64,000 nucleotides of DNA from Ectopseudomonas composti. Lineage in GTDB: Bacteria; Pseudomonadota; Gammaproteobacteria; Pseudomonadales; Pseudomonadaceae. Below the pieces are notes generated by a model. That model had not been told where the DNA came from. It worked only from the letters and a program-made list of their open reading frames with translations, and did no database searches. The stretch is from NCBI RefSeq assembly GCF_900115475.1, contig NZ_FOWP01000003.1:62001-126000 (forward strand), written 5' to 3'. The position numbers were made by a program, and so were the translations under genes. Positions 1 through 10,271 of the stretch are shown in pieces. Within the stretch, counting starts at the first letter, position 1. Each line of letters begins with the position of its first letter.

Positions 1-1023
1 GGTTTCGCCCTGCAGTAGAATCGGAATGTCCTTCTCCAGCAGCCGTTCAGCCTGGCGGACGGCCTTGTCCATCCGCGCATCACCCGCGCTCAGCGTATGC
101 AGCTGTGGCTCTTGCGGCGTGCTCTGCGCCGCTTGCGGGCGGAAGTCGCGAGGTTGGATCGGTACTGGCCGGGCAGGGCGCCGCACCCGCGCGTGAAAGC
201 GAAAGTGGCCACTGGTGCGCAGGCTGAAGGGCTGGCCATCCGGTTGGTTGAGCAGTTGTTGCAGCGGCACGTCGAACAACTGCTCGATAGCGCCATAGGT
301 CAGGGGTTGGCCAAGCAGGTTGTCAGCGCGGCGGTTGGCAGACACCACGTGGCCCTGTTCGTCGAACACCACCAGGCCGGCCCAGGGGCTGTCGAGGTTG
401 TCGAGGCTGGTATTGAAGCTGAGCAGGTGGTACTGGTCGGCGAACAGTTTGAGGATCAGGCGGTTCTCCACCGACTGGCTCATCATCTTCACCATACCCA
501 GGGTGTGCGCCGGCGGCAGGTAGCTGTCGCTGGACACGTCGAGCACGGCGATCATGCGCCGCTGTTCGTCGAAGATCGGCGAGGCCGAGCCGGTCATGAA
601 ACGGTTGGCCTTGAGGAAGTGTTCATCGTGCTGGATATGCACGGCCTGGCCGCAACTGAGCGCGGTGCCGATGGCGTTGGTGCCGGTGTAGCGTTCCAGC
701 CAGCTGGCGCCCGCGACGAAGCCGGCGGCCTGGCGTGGCTCGATGAAGCGCTGGTCGCCCCAGGATTGCAGCAGTCGGCCCTGGTCGTCGGCGAGCATGA
801 TCAGACAGTTGGAGTTGGACAGGATGGTGCCGTAGTAGGGCAGCACTTCCTGGTGAGTGGTCTGCACCAGGGCCTGGCGGCTCTCCAGCAGCGCCGAAAG
901 ATCGCCGGGCGCCGGAGGATCGAAGCGAGGCGCGCTCTGGTGGGTCAGGCCGTAGTCACGGCAGCGCGACCAGGACTCCTGGATGATGGCGTCGTGCGCC
1001 GGGGCGCGGGCAGCTTCTGTCAT
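1..1023 (-). CDS. AcoR-like sigma-54-dependent transcriptional activator (5' part only)
   Basis: The frame opens at an ATG at 1023, behind an AGAAGAGA ribosome-binding site, and runs 341 codons off the left edge of the window. Residues about 50-190 look like the GAF sensor domain of AcoR-type regulators, with the family-like string ERYTGTNAIGTAL. They are followed by a PAS-like segment (PWAGLVVFDEQGHVVSANRRA). The visible part ends at DIPILLQGET, which is where the AAA+ Walker A (GETGTGKE) should begin. The AAA+ domain and the Fis-type helix-turn-helix would therefore lie outside the window. Such proteins activate sigma-54 RNA polymerase in response to small metabolites such as acetoin or alcohols. 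It is divergent from a transporter operon that carries a -24/-12 promoter, so it is the likely activator of that operon (inference). The effector is unknown. Confidence 0.88.
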   Translation of the reverse strand, partial: MTEAARAPAHDAIIQESWSRCRDYGLTHQSAPRFDPPAPGDLSALLESRQALVQTTHQEVLPYYGTILSNSNCLIMLADDQGRLLQSWGDQRFIEPRQAAGFVAGASWLERYTGTNAIGTALSCGQAVHIQHDEHFLKANRFMTGSASPIFDEQRRMIAVLDVSSDSYLPPAHTLGMVKMMSQSVENRLILKLFADQYHLLSFNTSLDNLDSPWAGLVVFDEQGHVVSANRRADNLLGQPLTYGAIEQLFDVPLQQLLNQPDGQPFSLRTSGHFRFHARVRRPARPVPIQPRDFRPQAAQSTPQEPQLHTLSAGDARMDKAVRQAERLLEKDIPILLQGET

Positions 1024-1076
1024 GGTGCGATCTCTTCTTGTTGGTTCGCGATCTGCGCCGCGATCGATCCAGTTTC

Positions 1077-1145
1077 GTTCAAGCCTGTTCAAAGTCAACG
1101 AACGAATTGTTCAGTTGTTCACATTTGACTGTTCAAAAGTGTTCA
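1077..1145. promoter_or_regulatory. Array of six GTTCA repeats, candidate activator-binding region
   Basis: GTTCA occurs at 1077, 1087, 1109, 1117, 1131 and 1141. Two pairs are exactly 10 bases apart, which is one helical turn. The array lies about 100-170 bases upstream of the predicted start from the -24/-12 promoter, the usual place for upstream activating sequences of sigma-54 activators. Binding by the divergent AcoR-like protein is inferred. Confidence 0.5.
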
Positions 1146-1221
1146 GTGAAAAACTGGCAGGCCTGTAGAAACTGGCAGCTTTTTATTATTTATCAAAGAG
1201 ATGCGTTTATTCTGCGGGGAC

Positions 1222-1237
1222 TGGCACGCTTGTCGCT
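1222..1237 (+). promoter_or_regulatory. Candidate sigma-54 (-24/-12) promoter of the glp-type operon
   Basis: TGGCACGCTTGTCGCT matches the sigma-54 consensus TGGCAC-N5-TTGCW at all but two positions, with GG and GC at the required spacing. Transcription would start near 1248, about 35 bases before the glpS start codon. Confidence 0.65.
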
Positions 1238-1265
1238 ATCGATGTTCGCAATCGAATGGCACGAC

Positions 1266-1273
1266 AAGAAAAA
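1266..1273 (+). promoter_or_regulatory. Crc/Hfq-type A-rich motif at the glpS ribosome-binding site
   Basis: AAGAAAAA fits AANAANAA, the catabolite-activity motif bound by Hfq with Crc in Pseudomonas mRNAs. It touches the AAAGGA ribosome-binding site of glpS. Similar motifs lie at the glpP and glpV starts. Confidence 0.45.
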
Positions 1274-1282
1274 GGACAGGTC

Positions 1283-2377
1283 ATGTCGCTCAAGCTCGAA
1301 CACGTCACCCGTATCGTCGACGGCCAGGTGCATATCGACGATGCCAGCCTCAGTTTCGAACCTGGCTCCTTCAACGTTCTGCTCGGTCGCACCCTGGCCG
1401 GCAAGACCAGCCTGATGCGCCTTATGGCCGGGCTGGATCGGCCCAATAGCGGTCGGGTGTTGATGAACGGCGCCGATGTCACCGGCGTGCCGGTGCGCCA
1501 GCGCAACGTGTCGATGGTCTATCAGCAGTTCATTAACTACCCGACCCTGACGGTGTTCGAGAACATCGCCTCGCCACTGCGTCAGGCCGGTGTGGCCAAG
1601 GAGCAGATCGTCGAGAAGGTCGAGGCCACCGCGCGTATGCTGCGCATCGAGAAACTGCTGTCGCGTTATCCGCTGGAACTCTCCGGCGGCCAGCAACAGC
1701 GCACGGCCATGGCCCGGGCGTTGGTCAAGGATGCCTCGCTGATCCTGTTCGACGAACCGCTGGTCAACCTCGACTACAAGCTGCGCGAAGAGCTGCGCCA
1801 GGAAATGCGCGAGCTGTTCCAGGCGCGCCATACCATTGCCATCTACGCCACCACCGAGCCCAACGAGGCGCTGGCACTGGGCGGTACCACCACCATCCTG
1901 CATGAGGGGCGGGTGGTGCAGAGCGGCAAGACCGCCGAGGTCTACCACCGTCCGCAGCAGGTGCTGGCTGCCGAGCTGTTCTCCGAGCCCGCGATCAACC
2001 TGATGCCGGGGCGTATCAGCGGCTCCGAGGTTAGCTTCGCCGACTGTGTGCACTTTCCGCTCAACCCCGATCTGCGCGGCATCGCCGAGGGCGAGTACCG
2101 CTTTGGCGTGCGCCCCAGCCATATCGGTTTGGTACCGTCCAACGACGATGATCTGGAGCTGGCGGTGACCGTTGAGCTGGCCGAGATCAGCGGTTCGGAA
2201 ACCTTCCTGCATGTGCGCAACGAGCAGTTCGTGCTGGTGCTGCATCTGCCGGGCGTGCACGAGTATGCGGTCGATACGCCGATCCTGATCTACATCCCCA
2301 CACACAAGCTGTTCGTCTTCGCTGCCGATGGGCAGTTGGTGCAGGCACCCAGTCGTCGTCAGGGGAGGGCCGCCTGA
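1283..2377 (+). CDS. glpS: ABC transporter ATP-binding protein, GlpS-like
   Basis: First ATPase of a carbohydrate/polyol importer of 364 residues, acting at the inner face of the membrane. The start at 1283 is preferred over an upstream in-frame ATG because AAAGGA lies at ideal spacing. Visible motifs are Walker A GRTLAGKT (residues 35-42), signature LSGGQ (133-137) and Walker B LILFDEP, followed by a MalK-like C-terminal regulatory domain. The H-loop histidine is absent: the segment reads IYATTEP, with Thr191 where MalK-type proteins have His. The stop codon overlaps the start of the second ATPase by one base. Gene order and the very large binding protein match the GlpSTPQUV glycerol importer described in Rhizobium leguminosarum. 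The substrate here is inferred, since no glpK or glpD lies beside it. Confidence 0.82.
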   Translation: MSLKLEHVTRIVDGQVHIDDASLSFEPGSFNVLLGRTLAGKTSLMRLMAGLDRPNSGRVLMNGADVTGVPVRQRNVSMVYQQFINYPTLTVFENIASPLRQAGVAKEQIVEKVEATARMLRIEKLLSRYPLELSGGQQQRTAMARALVKDASLILFDEPLVNLDYKLREELRQEMRELFQARHTIAIYATTEPNEALALGGTTTILHEGRVVQSGKTAEVYHRPQQVLAAELFSEPAINLMPGRISGSEVSFADCVHFPLNPDLRGIAEGEYRFGVRPSHIGLVPSNDDDLELAVTVELAEISGSETFLHVRNEQFVLVLHLPGVHEYAVDTPILIYIPTHKLFVFAADGQLVQAPSRRQGRAA

Positions 2378-3470
2378 TGGCCGAGATTCGCTTGCACAAC
2401 CTCGCGCATAGCTACAGCGGCACGCCGAAAGCGCCGGAAGATTACGCAATCCGCGAGATGAACCATGTCTGGCAGCAGGGCGGCGCCTACGCGTTGCTGG
2501 GGCCGTCGGGCTGCGGCAAGTCCACCTTGCTCAACATCATCTCCGGGTTGCTCAGTCCGTCGCAGGGCGAGGTGCAGTTCGACGGCAAGGCGGTCAACAC
2601 GCTGTCGCCGCAAGAGCGCAATATCGCCCAGGTTTTCCAGTTTCCGGTGGTCTACGACACCATGACGGTGTTCGACAACCTGGCCTTCCCGCTGCGCAAC
2701 CAGGGCATGGATGAAGCGCGGGTGATGAGCAAGGTGCACGAGATTGCCGAGGTGCTGGAGCTGCACCCGTTGCTGCACAAGAAAGCGCGCAACCTCACCG
2801 CCGACGAGAAGCAGAAAGTCTCCATGGGCCGTGGCCTGGTGCGTGACGATGTCTCGGCGATTCTCTTCGACGAGCCGCTGACGGTGATCGACCCGCACCT
2901 GAAGTGGAAGCTGCGGCGCAAGCTCAAGCAGATCCACGAGCAGTTCAACATCACCATGGTCTACGTCACTCACGACCAGCTGGAGGCTTCCACCTTTGCC
3001 GACAAAATCGCGGTGATGTACGGCGGGCAGATCGTCCAGTTCGGCACGCCGCGCGAACTGTTCGAGCGCCCCGGCCATACCTTCGTCGGCTATTTCATTG
3101 GCAGCCCGGGCATGAATCTGATCGACGTGCAGCGCTGCGAGGGCGGCGTGCGCTTCGCTGGCACCCAGTTACCACTCTCTGACGCGCTCAATCGGCGCCT
3201 GGTCGAACTGGACGGCAAACGTCTGCAGGTGGGCATCCGTCCCGAGTTCGTGCATGTCTGGGACGGTGCTTACGAAGACGCGCTGTGTGGTCGGGTGCTG
3301 CACGTCGAGGATCTCGGCACCTACAAGATCCTCACCTTCGACCTCGATGGCCAAGTGCTCAAGGTGCGCCTGCAGGAAGACCAGCCCGTGCCACGCGAGC
3401 AGGTCTACCTCAGCTTTCCGGCGCAGTGGCTGATGCTCTATGCCGATGACTATCTGGTGGAGGTGGCGCC

Positions 3471-3474
<4 letters not shown>
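2377..3474 (+). CDS. glpT: ABC transporter ATP-binding protein, GlpT-like, degenerate signature motif
   Basis: Second ATPase of the importer, 365 residues. The Walker A GPSGCGKST, Walker B AILFDEP and H-loop YVTHDQ (His199) are intact. The ABC signature is degenerate: where LSGGQ is expected the sequence reads LTADE (residues 140-144). Paired with GlpS, which keeps LSGGQ but lacks the H-loop His, the heterodimer would have one canonical and one degenerate ATP site. A MalK-type C-terminal domain follows. The end overlaps glpP by four bases (ATGA), so translation is probably coupled. The name follows the Rhizobium system and does not mean the unrelated glycerol-3-phosphate antiporter GlpT of E. 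coli. Confidence 0.82.
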
Positions 3475-4334
<860 letters not shown>

Positions 4335-4342
4335 GGCCGACC

Positions 4343-5143
<801 letters not shown>

Positions 5144-5155
5144 GGGAGGTTCATC

Positions 5156-5428
5156 ATGAGCTGGATGGCCTGGACTCTACCGACCGCGCTGTTCTTCGCC
5201 GGCATCGCCGTGCTGCTGGCCGGCATGACGCTGGTCGAGCTGCGCTGGCCGTGCGTCGAGCGCAAGGGTTTTCTGCCGATCACCACCACCCGTGGGGATC
5301 GGCTGTTCATCGGTCTGCTCGGCAGCGCCTACCTGCATCTGCTGGTAATCGGCGTGACCGACTGGAGCGTGTGGATAGCGTCGCTGCTATCACTGTTGTG
5401 GTTGTGCGCAGTCATGCGCTGGGGCTGA
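5156..5428 (+). CDS. glpU: Small DUF2160-type membrane protein, GlpU-like
   Basis: A 90-residue protein with a strong GGGAGG ribosome-binding site. It has an N-terminal membrane helix (LFFAGIAVLLAGMTLVEL), a short polar stretch with TRGDRLFIGL, and C-terminal hydrophobic segments that probably make two more helices. Small proteins of this kind sit between the permeases and the binding protein in GlpSTPQUV-like operons. Their role is not established, and a membrane partner of the transporter is one possibility. The assignment rests mainly on position and topology. Confidence 0.72.
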   Translation: MSWMAWTLPTALFFAGIAVLLAGMTLVELRWPCVERKGFLPITTTRGDRLFIGLLGSAYLHLLVIGVTDWSVWIASLLSLLWLCAVMRWG

Positions 5429-5479
5429 GCCGGGCTGCCACCGGTATGCCTCTCCCCATATCCTGAGATGGAGGTCTCT

Positions 5480-7222
5480 ATGTTCGACAATAACAACAAG
5501 ACCCGACATAGCATGGCGTTGGCCGCCCTGCTGGCGTTGTCCGGTTTGAGCGGTGCGGCCTGGGCAGATGCCTATGAAGAAGCCGCGAAGAAATGGATCG
5601 CTGATGAGTTCAACCCCTCGACCCTGACGCCCGAGCAGCAGCTCGAAGAGCTGAAGTGGTTCATCAAGGCTGCCGAGCCGTTTCGTGGCATGAACATCAA
5701 TGTCGCCTCGGAAACCCTGACCACCCACGAATACGAGTCCAAGGTGCTGGCCAAGGCGTTCAGCGAAATCACCGGGATCAAGCTCAAGCATGACCTGATG
5801 CAAGAAGGCGATGTGGTCGAGAAACTGCAGACGCAGATGCAGTCTGGCAAGAACATCTACGATGGTTGGGTCAATGACTCGGACCTGATCGGCACCCACT
5901 TCCGCTATGGCAAGGCGGTCTCGATCACCGACATGATGGCTAACGAAGGCAAGGATTTCACCTCGCCGACCCTCGATCTCGAAGACTTCATCGGCCTGTC
6001 CTTCACTACCGGGCCGGACGGCAAGGTTTATCAGTTACCCGACCAGCAGTTCGCCAACCTCTACTGGTTCCGCGCCGACTGGTTCGAGCGCCCCGAGCTG
6101 AAGGCCAAGTTCAAGGAAATCTACGGCTACGAGCTGGGCGTGCCGGTGAACTGGTCTGCCTACGAGGACATCGCCGAGTTCTTCTCCAAGCACGTCAAGG
6201 AGATCGACGGTAAGCGCGTCTATGGCCACATGGACTACGGCAAGAAGGATCCGTCGCTGGGCTGGCGCTTCACCGATGCCTGGTTCTCCATGGCTGGCGG
6301 TGGCGACAAGGGATTGCCCAATGGTCTGCCGGTGGACGAGTGGGGCATTCGCGTCGATGGCTGCCGGCCGGTAGGTTCCAGTGTTGCCCGCGGCGGCGAC
6401 ACCAATGGGCCGGCGGCGGTGTTCGCCACGCAGAAATACGTCGATTGGATGCGCCAGTACGCGCCACCGGAAGCGCAGGGCATGACCTTCTCCGAGTCCG
6501 GCCCGGTGCCGGCGCAAGGGGCGATCGCTCAGCAGATCTTCTGGTACACCGCCTTTACTGCCGATATGACCAAGCCGGGCCTGCCGGTGGTCAACGACGA
6601 TGGCACACCGAAATGGCGCATGGCGCCGTCGCCCAAGGGCCCGTACTGGGAGGAGGGCATGAAGCTCGGTTACCAGGACACCGGCTCCTGGACCTTCCTC
6701 AACTCCACCCCGGAGAAACAGCGCCTGGCTGCCTGGCTCTACGCACAGTTCGTCACCTCCAAGACCGTCTCGCTGAAGAAGACCCTGGTCGGCCTGACAC
6801 CGATCCGCGAGTCGGATATCAACTCGCAGGCGATGACCGACGTGGCGCCCAAGCTCGGTGGTTTGGTGGAGTTCTACCGCAGCCCGGCACGCGTGCAGTG
6901 GACGCCGACCGGCACCAACGTGCCGGACTATCCACGTCTGGCTCAGCTGTGGTGGCAGTTCATCGCCGAGGCCGCTAGCGGTGACAAGACGCCCCAACAG
7001 GCGCTTGATGGCCTGGCCGCAGCGCAAGACACCATGCTCGGTCGCCTGGAGCGCTCCGGTGTATTGGGCGAGTGCGGGCCGAAGCTGAACGAGCCACGTG
7101 ATCCGCAGTACTGGTTCGATCAGCCGGGCGCACCGAAGCCCAAGCTGGCCAACGAGAAGCCCAAGGGCGAAACCATCGCCTATGACGAGTTGCTCAAGTC
7201 CTGGGAACAGGCGCGCAACTGA
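5480..7222 (+). CDS. glpV: Large extracytoplasmic substrate-binding protein, GlpV-like
   Basis: Periplasmic binding protein of the importer, 580 residues and so much longer than ordinary sugar-binding proteins, as is typical for GlpV. The ATG at 5480 is chosen over an upstream in-frame ATG because GGAGG precedes it correctly. It also gives a clear signal peptide whose hydrophobic core ends at GAAWA, with cleavage before DAYEE. The body has the fold and motifs of extracellular solute-binding family 1 (for example NIYDGWVNDSDLIGTH). Codons 4-7 carry the Crc/Hfq-type motif AATAACAACAA. A hairpin terminator follows. Glycerol is the likely ligand by analogy, but related polyols or short-chain alcohols are not excluded. 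Confidence 0.85.
   Translation: MFDNNNKTRHSMALAALLALSGLSGAAWADAYEEAAKKWIADEFNPSTLTPEQQLEELKWFIKAAEPFRGMNINVASETLTTHEYESKVLAKAFSEITGIKLKHDLMQEGDVVEKLQTQMQSGKNIYDGWVNDSDLIGTHFRYGKAVSITDMMANEGKDFTSPTLDLEDFIGLSFTTGPDGKVYQLPDQQFANLYWFRADWFERPELKAKFKEIYGYELGVPVNWSAYEDIAEFFSKHVKEIDGKRVYGHMDYGKKDPSLGWRFTDAWFSMAGGGDKGLPNGLPVDEWGIRVDGCRPVGSSVARGGDTNGPAAVFATQKYVDWMRQYAPPEAQGMTFSESGPVPAQGAIAQQIFWYTAFTADMTKPGLPVVNDDGTPKWRMAPSPKGPYWEEGMKLGYQDTGSWTFLNSTPEKQRLAAWLYAQFVTSKTVSLKKTLVGLTPIRESDINSQAMTDVAPKLGGLVEFYRSPARVQWTPTGTNVPDYPRLAQLWWQFIAEAASGDKTPQQALDGLAAAQDTMLGRLERSGVLGECGPKLNEPRDPQYWFDQPGAPKPKLANEKPKGETIAYDELLKSWEQARN
5489..5499 (+). promoter_or_regulatory. Crc/Hfq-type A-rich motif in the first codons of glpV
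   Basis: AATAACAACAA is an extended AANAANAANAA motif starting nine bases after the first base of the glpV start. It is the best of three such motifs in the operon. Confidence 0.5.
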
Positions 7223-7241
7223 TCCATACGGCAGAAACGAC

Positions 7242-7263
7242 AACGGCACCCTCGGGTGCCGTT
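7242..7263. terminator. Hairpin between convergent glpV and folD
   Basis: AACGGCACC and GGTGCCGTT form a nine-pair stem with a CTCG loop. It lies between two converging genes. The flanking T-runs are weak on both strands, so it may serve both directions imperfectly. Confidence 0.75.
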
Positions 7264-7282
7264 GCTCGTTATGCAGCGCTGC

Positions 7283-8137
7283 TTATTTATGCAGGTGTTC
7301 GGCTGCGTGCAGGGTGTTCTCCAACAGCCCGGCGCGAGTCATCGGGCCAACGCCGCCTGGGACCGGAGTGATCCAGCCAGCGCGGGGCAGGGCGGCATCA
7401 AAGGTCACGTCGCCGACCAGCTTGCCGTCTTCCTGTCGGTTGATGCCAACGTCGATGACGATGGCGCCTGGCTTGATCCACTCACCCTTGACCAGGCCCG
7501 GCTTGCCGGCCGCGACCACGACGATATCGGCCTGGCCGACGTGGCCGGCCAGATCCTTGGTGAAACGGTGGGTGACGGTCACAGTGCAACCGGCCAGCAG
7601 CAGCTCCATCGCCATCGGGCGGCCAACGATATTGGATGCACCAACTACCACCGCATGCATGCCGTACAGATCGACACCCGTGCTTTCCAGCAGGGTCATG
7701 ATGCCCTTCGGTGTGCACGGGCGCAGCAGAGGCATGCGCTGGGCCAGGCGACCGATGTTGTAGGGGTGGAAGCCATCGACATCCTTGTCCGGGCGAATGC
7801 GCTCGAGCAGCAGAGACGAGTCGAGGTTCTCCGGCAGTGGCAGTTGTACCAGGATGCCGTCGATGGTCGGGTCTTCGTTGAGCTCATCGATCAGCGCGAG
7901 CAGATCAGCCTGGCTGGTCTCTGCAGGCAGGTCATAGGCGCGGGAGAGAAAGCCGACTTCTTCGCAATCCTTGCGTTTATGCGACACATAGACCTGGGAG
8001 GCGGGATCGGTGCCGACCAGAATCACTGCCAGGCCTGGCGCACGAAGGCCTTGCTGGCGACGTTCGGCGACACGTTGGGCGATTTGCTGGCGGAGGCTGG
8101 CGGCTATCGCCTTGCCGTCGATCAGTTGTGCGGTCAT
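7283..8137 (-). CDS. folD: Bifunctional methylenetetrahydrofolate dehydrogenase/cyclohydrolase
   Basis: Cytosolic enzyme of one-carbon metabolism. It oxidises 5,10-methylene-THF to methenyl-THF with NADP and hydrolyses that to 10-formyl-THF. The 284 residues are the normal length. Hallmarks are [14 protein letters not shown] with the catalytic lysine, QLPLPENLD, the nucleotide-binding segment [13 protein letters not shown], and the C-terminal [11 protein letters not shown]. It is a single gene that converges on the glpV operon and is divergent from the tRNA cluster. Confidence 0.97.
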   Translation of the reverse strand: MTAQLIDGKAIAASLRQQIAQRVAERRQQGLRAPGLAVILVGTDPASQVYVSHKRKDCEEVGFLSRAYDLPAETSQADLLALIDELNEDPTIDGILVQLPLPENLDSSLLLERIRPDKDVDGFHPYNIGRLAQRMPLLRPCTPKGIMTLLESTGVDLYGMHAVVVGASNIVGRPMAMELLLAGCTVTVTHRFTKDLAGHVGQADIVVVAAGKPGLVKGEWIKPGAIVIDVGINRQEDGKLVGDVTFDAALPRAGWITPVPGGVGPMTRAGLLENTLHAAEHLHK

Positions 8138-8268
8138 TGCGCTGGTTAACCATTAATAAGGATGAAAAAAGGACGCGCATTCTCGCATGGGCGCTCACTC
8201 GGGCAAAGGCGCCGACCGCGGTTTTCGCGTAACTCCTTTAAATCGCTGAATTTTTTTGAAAATTTCTG

Positions 8269-8295
8269 TTGACGAGGTTGGGAGTCGCCTATAAC
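8269..8295 (+). promoter_or_regulatory. Candidate sigma-70 promoter of the tRNA-Arg/tRNA-His unit
   Basis: TTGACG and TATAAC are separated by 15 bases, a short spacer. Transcription would start about 105 bases before tRNA-Arg. The rest of the 269-base gap after folD shows an A/T-rich stretch just upstream, possibly an UP element. Confidence 0.5.
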
Positions 8296-8406
8296 ATTCG
8301 CCCCGCTTCTCAGGAACAGCCACTCGCTGGGTGAGGCGGCAAGAGCCAAGCCCTGGTGGTGAGGTTGGAGCCAAAAGCTTGTAAGTCTGCGCTAGCGGAT
8401 GGATAA

Positions 8407-8483
8407 GTGCCCGTAGCTCAGCTGGATAGAGCATCCGCCTTCTAAGCGGATGGTCGCAGGTTCGAGTCCTGCCGGGTGCGCCA
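8407..8483 (+). tRNA. tRNA-Arg (anticodon TCT)
   Basis: 77 nt with CCA encoded. The acceptor arms GTGCCCG and CGGGTGC pair with two G-U wobbles. The D arm is AGCTCAGCTGGATAGAGC, the anticodon loop contains TCT within CTTCTAA, and the T loop is TTCGAGT. It decodes AGA. Confidence 0.96.
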
Positions 8484-8522
8484 TTTGGCGGTCAGGCAAG
8501 TTGAGTAAGCAAATGCAATATG

Positions 8523-8598
8523 GTGGGCGTAGCTCAGTTGGTAGAGCACAGGATTGTGGCTCCTGGTGTCGTGGGTTCGATTCCCATCGTCCACCCCA
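8523..8598 (+). tRNA. tRNA-His (anticodon GTG)
   Basis: 76 nt with CCA encoded. The acceptor stem is GTGGGCG with CGTCCAC, and the anticodon GTG lies in ATTGTGGCT. The base before the stem (8522) is G and can pair with C73, giving the extra G-1 that identifies histidine tRNAs. It lies 39 bases after tRNA-Arg and is probably co-transcribed with it. Confidence 0.96.
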
Positions 8599-8608
8599 TA
8601 TTCCAAAG

Positions 8609-8639
8609 CGCCAGGCCCAAAGCCTGGCGTTTTTGTTTT
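8609..8639 (+). terminator. Strong intrinsic terminator between tRNA-His and tRNA-Leu
   Basis: CGCCAGGC and GCCTGGCG form an eight-pair stem with a CCAAA loop, followed by TTTTTGTTTT. It sits inside the tRNA cluster, ten bases after tRNA-His. Confidence 0.85.
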
Positions 8640-8654
8640 AAGCTGCAAAGCCAC

Positions 8655-8739
8655 GCGGACGTGGTGGAATTGGTAGACACACCAGATTTAGGTTCTGGCG
8701 CCGCAAGGTGTGAGAGTTCGAGTCTCTCCGTCCGCACCA
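8655..8739 (+). tRNA. tRNA-Leu (anticodon TAG)
   Basis: 85 nt with a long variable arm, as expected for leucine, and CCA encoded. The acceptor stem is GCGGACG with CGTCCGC, and the anticodon TAG lies in the loop ATTTAGG. Because a strong terminator precedes it, it either depends on read-through or has its own promoter. I see no convincing promoter in the 15 bases between. Confidence 0.96.
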
Positions 8740-8777
8740 TCTTTATATAGCCCTCCCGACTGCCGCCTGCTTCTAGG

Positions 8778-8806
8778 GTGACTTCTGCACATTGACCCTC
8801 TAGAAT
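8778..8806 (+). promoter_or_regulatory. Weak candidate sigma-70 promoter for tig
   Basis: GTGACT and TAGAAT with a 17-base spacer. A small hairpin (GCCGG at 8825, CCGGC at 8836) lies in the leader just before the tig ribosome-binding site. Confidence 0.35.
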
Positions 8807-8866
8807 GCTTGGCCTTGATTCGGGGCCGGTTCGAGCCGGCTTATGTCTGTGCAACGAGGAATATCC

Positions 8867-10177
8867 ATGCAAGTTTCTGTTGAAAGCACTTCTGCTCTTG
8901 AGCGCCGCATGACCGTCGGCGTACCCGTCGAGCGCATCGAGACCGAAGTCAACAAGCGTCTGCAGCAGACTGCCCGTCGTGCCAAGGTTCCTGGCTTCCG
9001 TCCTGGCAAGGTACCGATGAGCGTGATTCGTCAGCGTTACGAAGATGCCGCTCGTCAGGAAGCACTGGGCGACCTGATCCAGGCTACCTTCTACGAGGCC
9101 GTGGTCGAGCAGAAGCTGAACCCGGCTGGTGCTCCGGCCGTAGAGCCGAAGTCTTTCGAGAAGGGCAAGGCTCTGGAATACGTCGCTACCTTCGAAGTGT
9201 TCCCCGAGTTTCAGGTTTCCGGTTTCGACACCATCGCCATCGAGCGCCTCGAGGCAGATGTAGCTGACAGCGACGTCGACAACATGCTCGACATCCTGCG
9301 CAAGCAGAACACCCGCTTCGAAGCTGTTGAGCGTGCTGCCGAGAACGGCGACCAACTGAACATCGATTTCGTCGGCAAGATCGACGGCGAAGCCTTCGCT
9401 GGCGGTAGCGCCAAGGGTACTCAGCTGGTGCTGGGCTCCGGCCGCATGATCCCGGGCTTCGAAGACGCCCTGGTCGGTGCCAAGGCTGGCGAAGAGCGCG
9501 TCATCAATCCGGTTTTCCCTGAGGACTACCAGAACCTCGATCTGGCCGGCAAGACCGCCGAGTTCACCGTTACCGTGAACAGCGTTTCCGCCCCGCAATT
9601 GCCTGAGCTGAACGACGAGTTCTTCGCTCTGTTCGGCATCAAGGAAGGTGGTCTGGAAGGCTTCCGCGCCGAAGTTCGCAAGAACATGGAGCGCGAGCTG
9701 CGTCAGGCCATCAAGTCCAAGGTCAAGAACCAGGTAATGGACGGCCTGCTGGCTGCCAACCCGGTCGAAGTGCCGAAGGCGCTGATCGGCAATGAAGTGG
9801 ATCGTCTGCGTGTGCAAGCCGTTCAGCAGTTCGGTGGCAACATCAAGCCTGATCAACTGCCGGCTGAGCTGTTCGAAGAGCAAGCCAAGCGCCGTGTCGT
9901 GCTGGGCCTGATCGTCGCTGAAGTGGTCAAGCAGTTCGAGCTGAAGCCGGACGAAGCCCGCGTACGCGAGCTGATCGAAGAGATGGCTTCGGCTTATCAG
10001 GAACCTGAGCAAGTGGTTGCCTGGTACTACAAGAACGACCAGCAAATGAACGAAGTGCGTTCGGTTGTACTGGAAGAGCAAGTTGTAGATACTGTTCTGC
10101 AGAAGGCCAACGTGACCGATAAAGCGGTTTCCTACGAAGACGCAGTCAAGCCGGCGGAAGCTCCTAAAGCCGACTGA
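8867..10177 (+). CDS. tig: Trigger factor, ribosome-associated chaperone
   Basis: Folding helper that docks at the ribosomal exit tunnel and has peptidyl-prolyl isomerase activity. The start at 8867 follows a GAGGA site and gives 436 residues, the family length. The N-terminal ribosome-binding signature is PGFRPGKVP. The FKBP-like domain begins around residue 160 ([17 protein letters not shown]). The helical C-terminal chaperone domain completes the protein. It heads the quality-control block tig-clpP-clpX-lon, an order widely conserved in gamma-proteobacteria. Confidence 0.97.
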   Translation: MQVSVESTSALERRMTVGVPVERIETEVNKRLQQTARRAKVPGFRPGKVPMSVIRQRYEDAARQEALGDLIQATFYEAVVEQKLNPAGAPAVEPKSFEKGKALEYVATFEVFPEFQVSGFDTIAIERLEADVADSDVDNMLDILRKQNTRFEAVERAAENGDQLNIDFVGKIDGEAFAGGSAKGTQLVLGSGRMIPGFEDALVGAKAGEERVINPVFPEDYQNLDLAGKTAEFTVTVNSVSAPQLPELNDEFFALFGIKEGGLEGFRAEVRKNMERELRQAIKSKVKNQVMDGLLAANPVEVPKALIGNEVDRLRVQAVQQFGGNIKPDQLPAELFEEQAKRRVVLGLIVAEVVKQFELKPDEARVRELIEEMASAYQEPEQVVAWYYKNDQQMNEVRSVVLEEQVVDTVLQKANVTDKAVSYEDAVKPAEAPKAD

Positions 10178-10204
10178 TCTGGTAACCTCGTTCGAGTACA
10201 CCAC

Positions 10205-10232
10205 CATAAGCCAGCCTCCGTGCTGGCTTATG
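10205..10232 (+). terminator. Hairpin between tig and clpP
   Basis: CATAAGCCAGC and GCTGGCTTATG form a perfect 11-pair stem around CTCCGT. No T-run follows, so it may be a weak terminator, an attenuator or a 3'-end stabiliser. Confidence 0.5.
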
Positions 10233-10271
10233 CGTATTTGAGACATGACTATTAGGGAGTGAGCGCAAGAC

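Noticed and set aside
97..1128. A 343-codon plus-strand open frame at the left edge
   Set aside because: It is opposite the AcoR-like regulator, whose GAF and PAS segments and position before the divergent promoter are convincing. The plus frame matches no family.
1077..1145. The GTTCA repeats as a CRISPR-like array
   Set aside because: Repeats are five bases, spacing is irregular and there are no cas genes, so a protein-binding array fits better.
8407..8739. The tRNA cluster as an integration site of a mobile element
   Set aside because: All three tRNAs are complete. No integrase, duplicated tRNA 3' end or foreign gene lies nearby, and ordinary core genes flank it.
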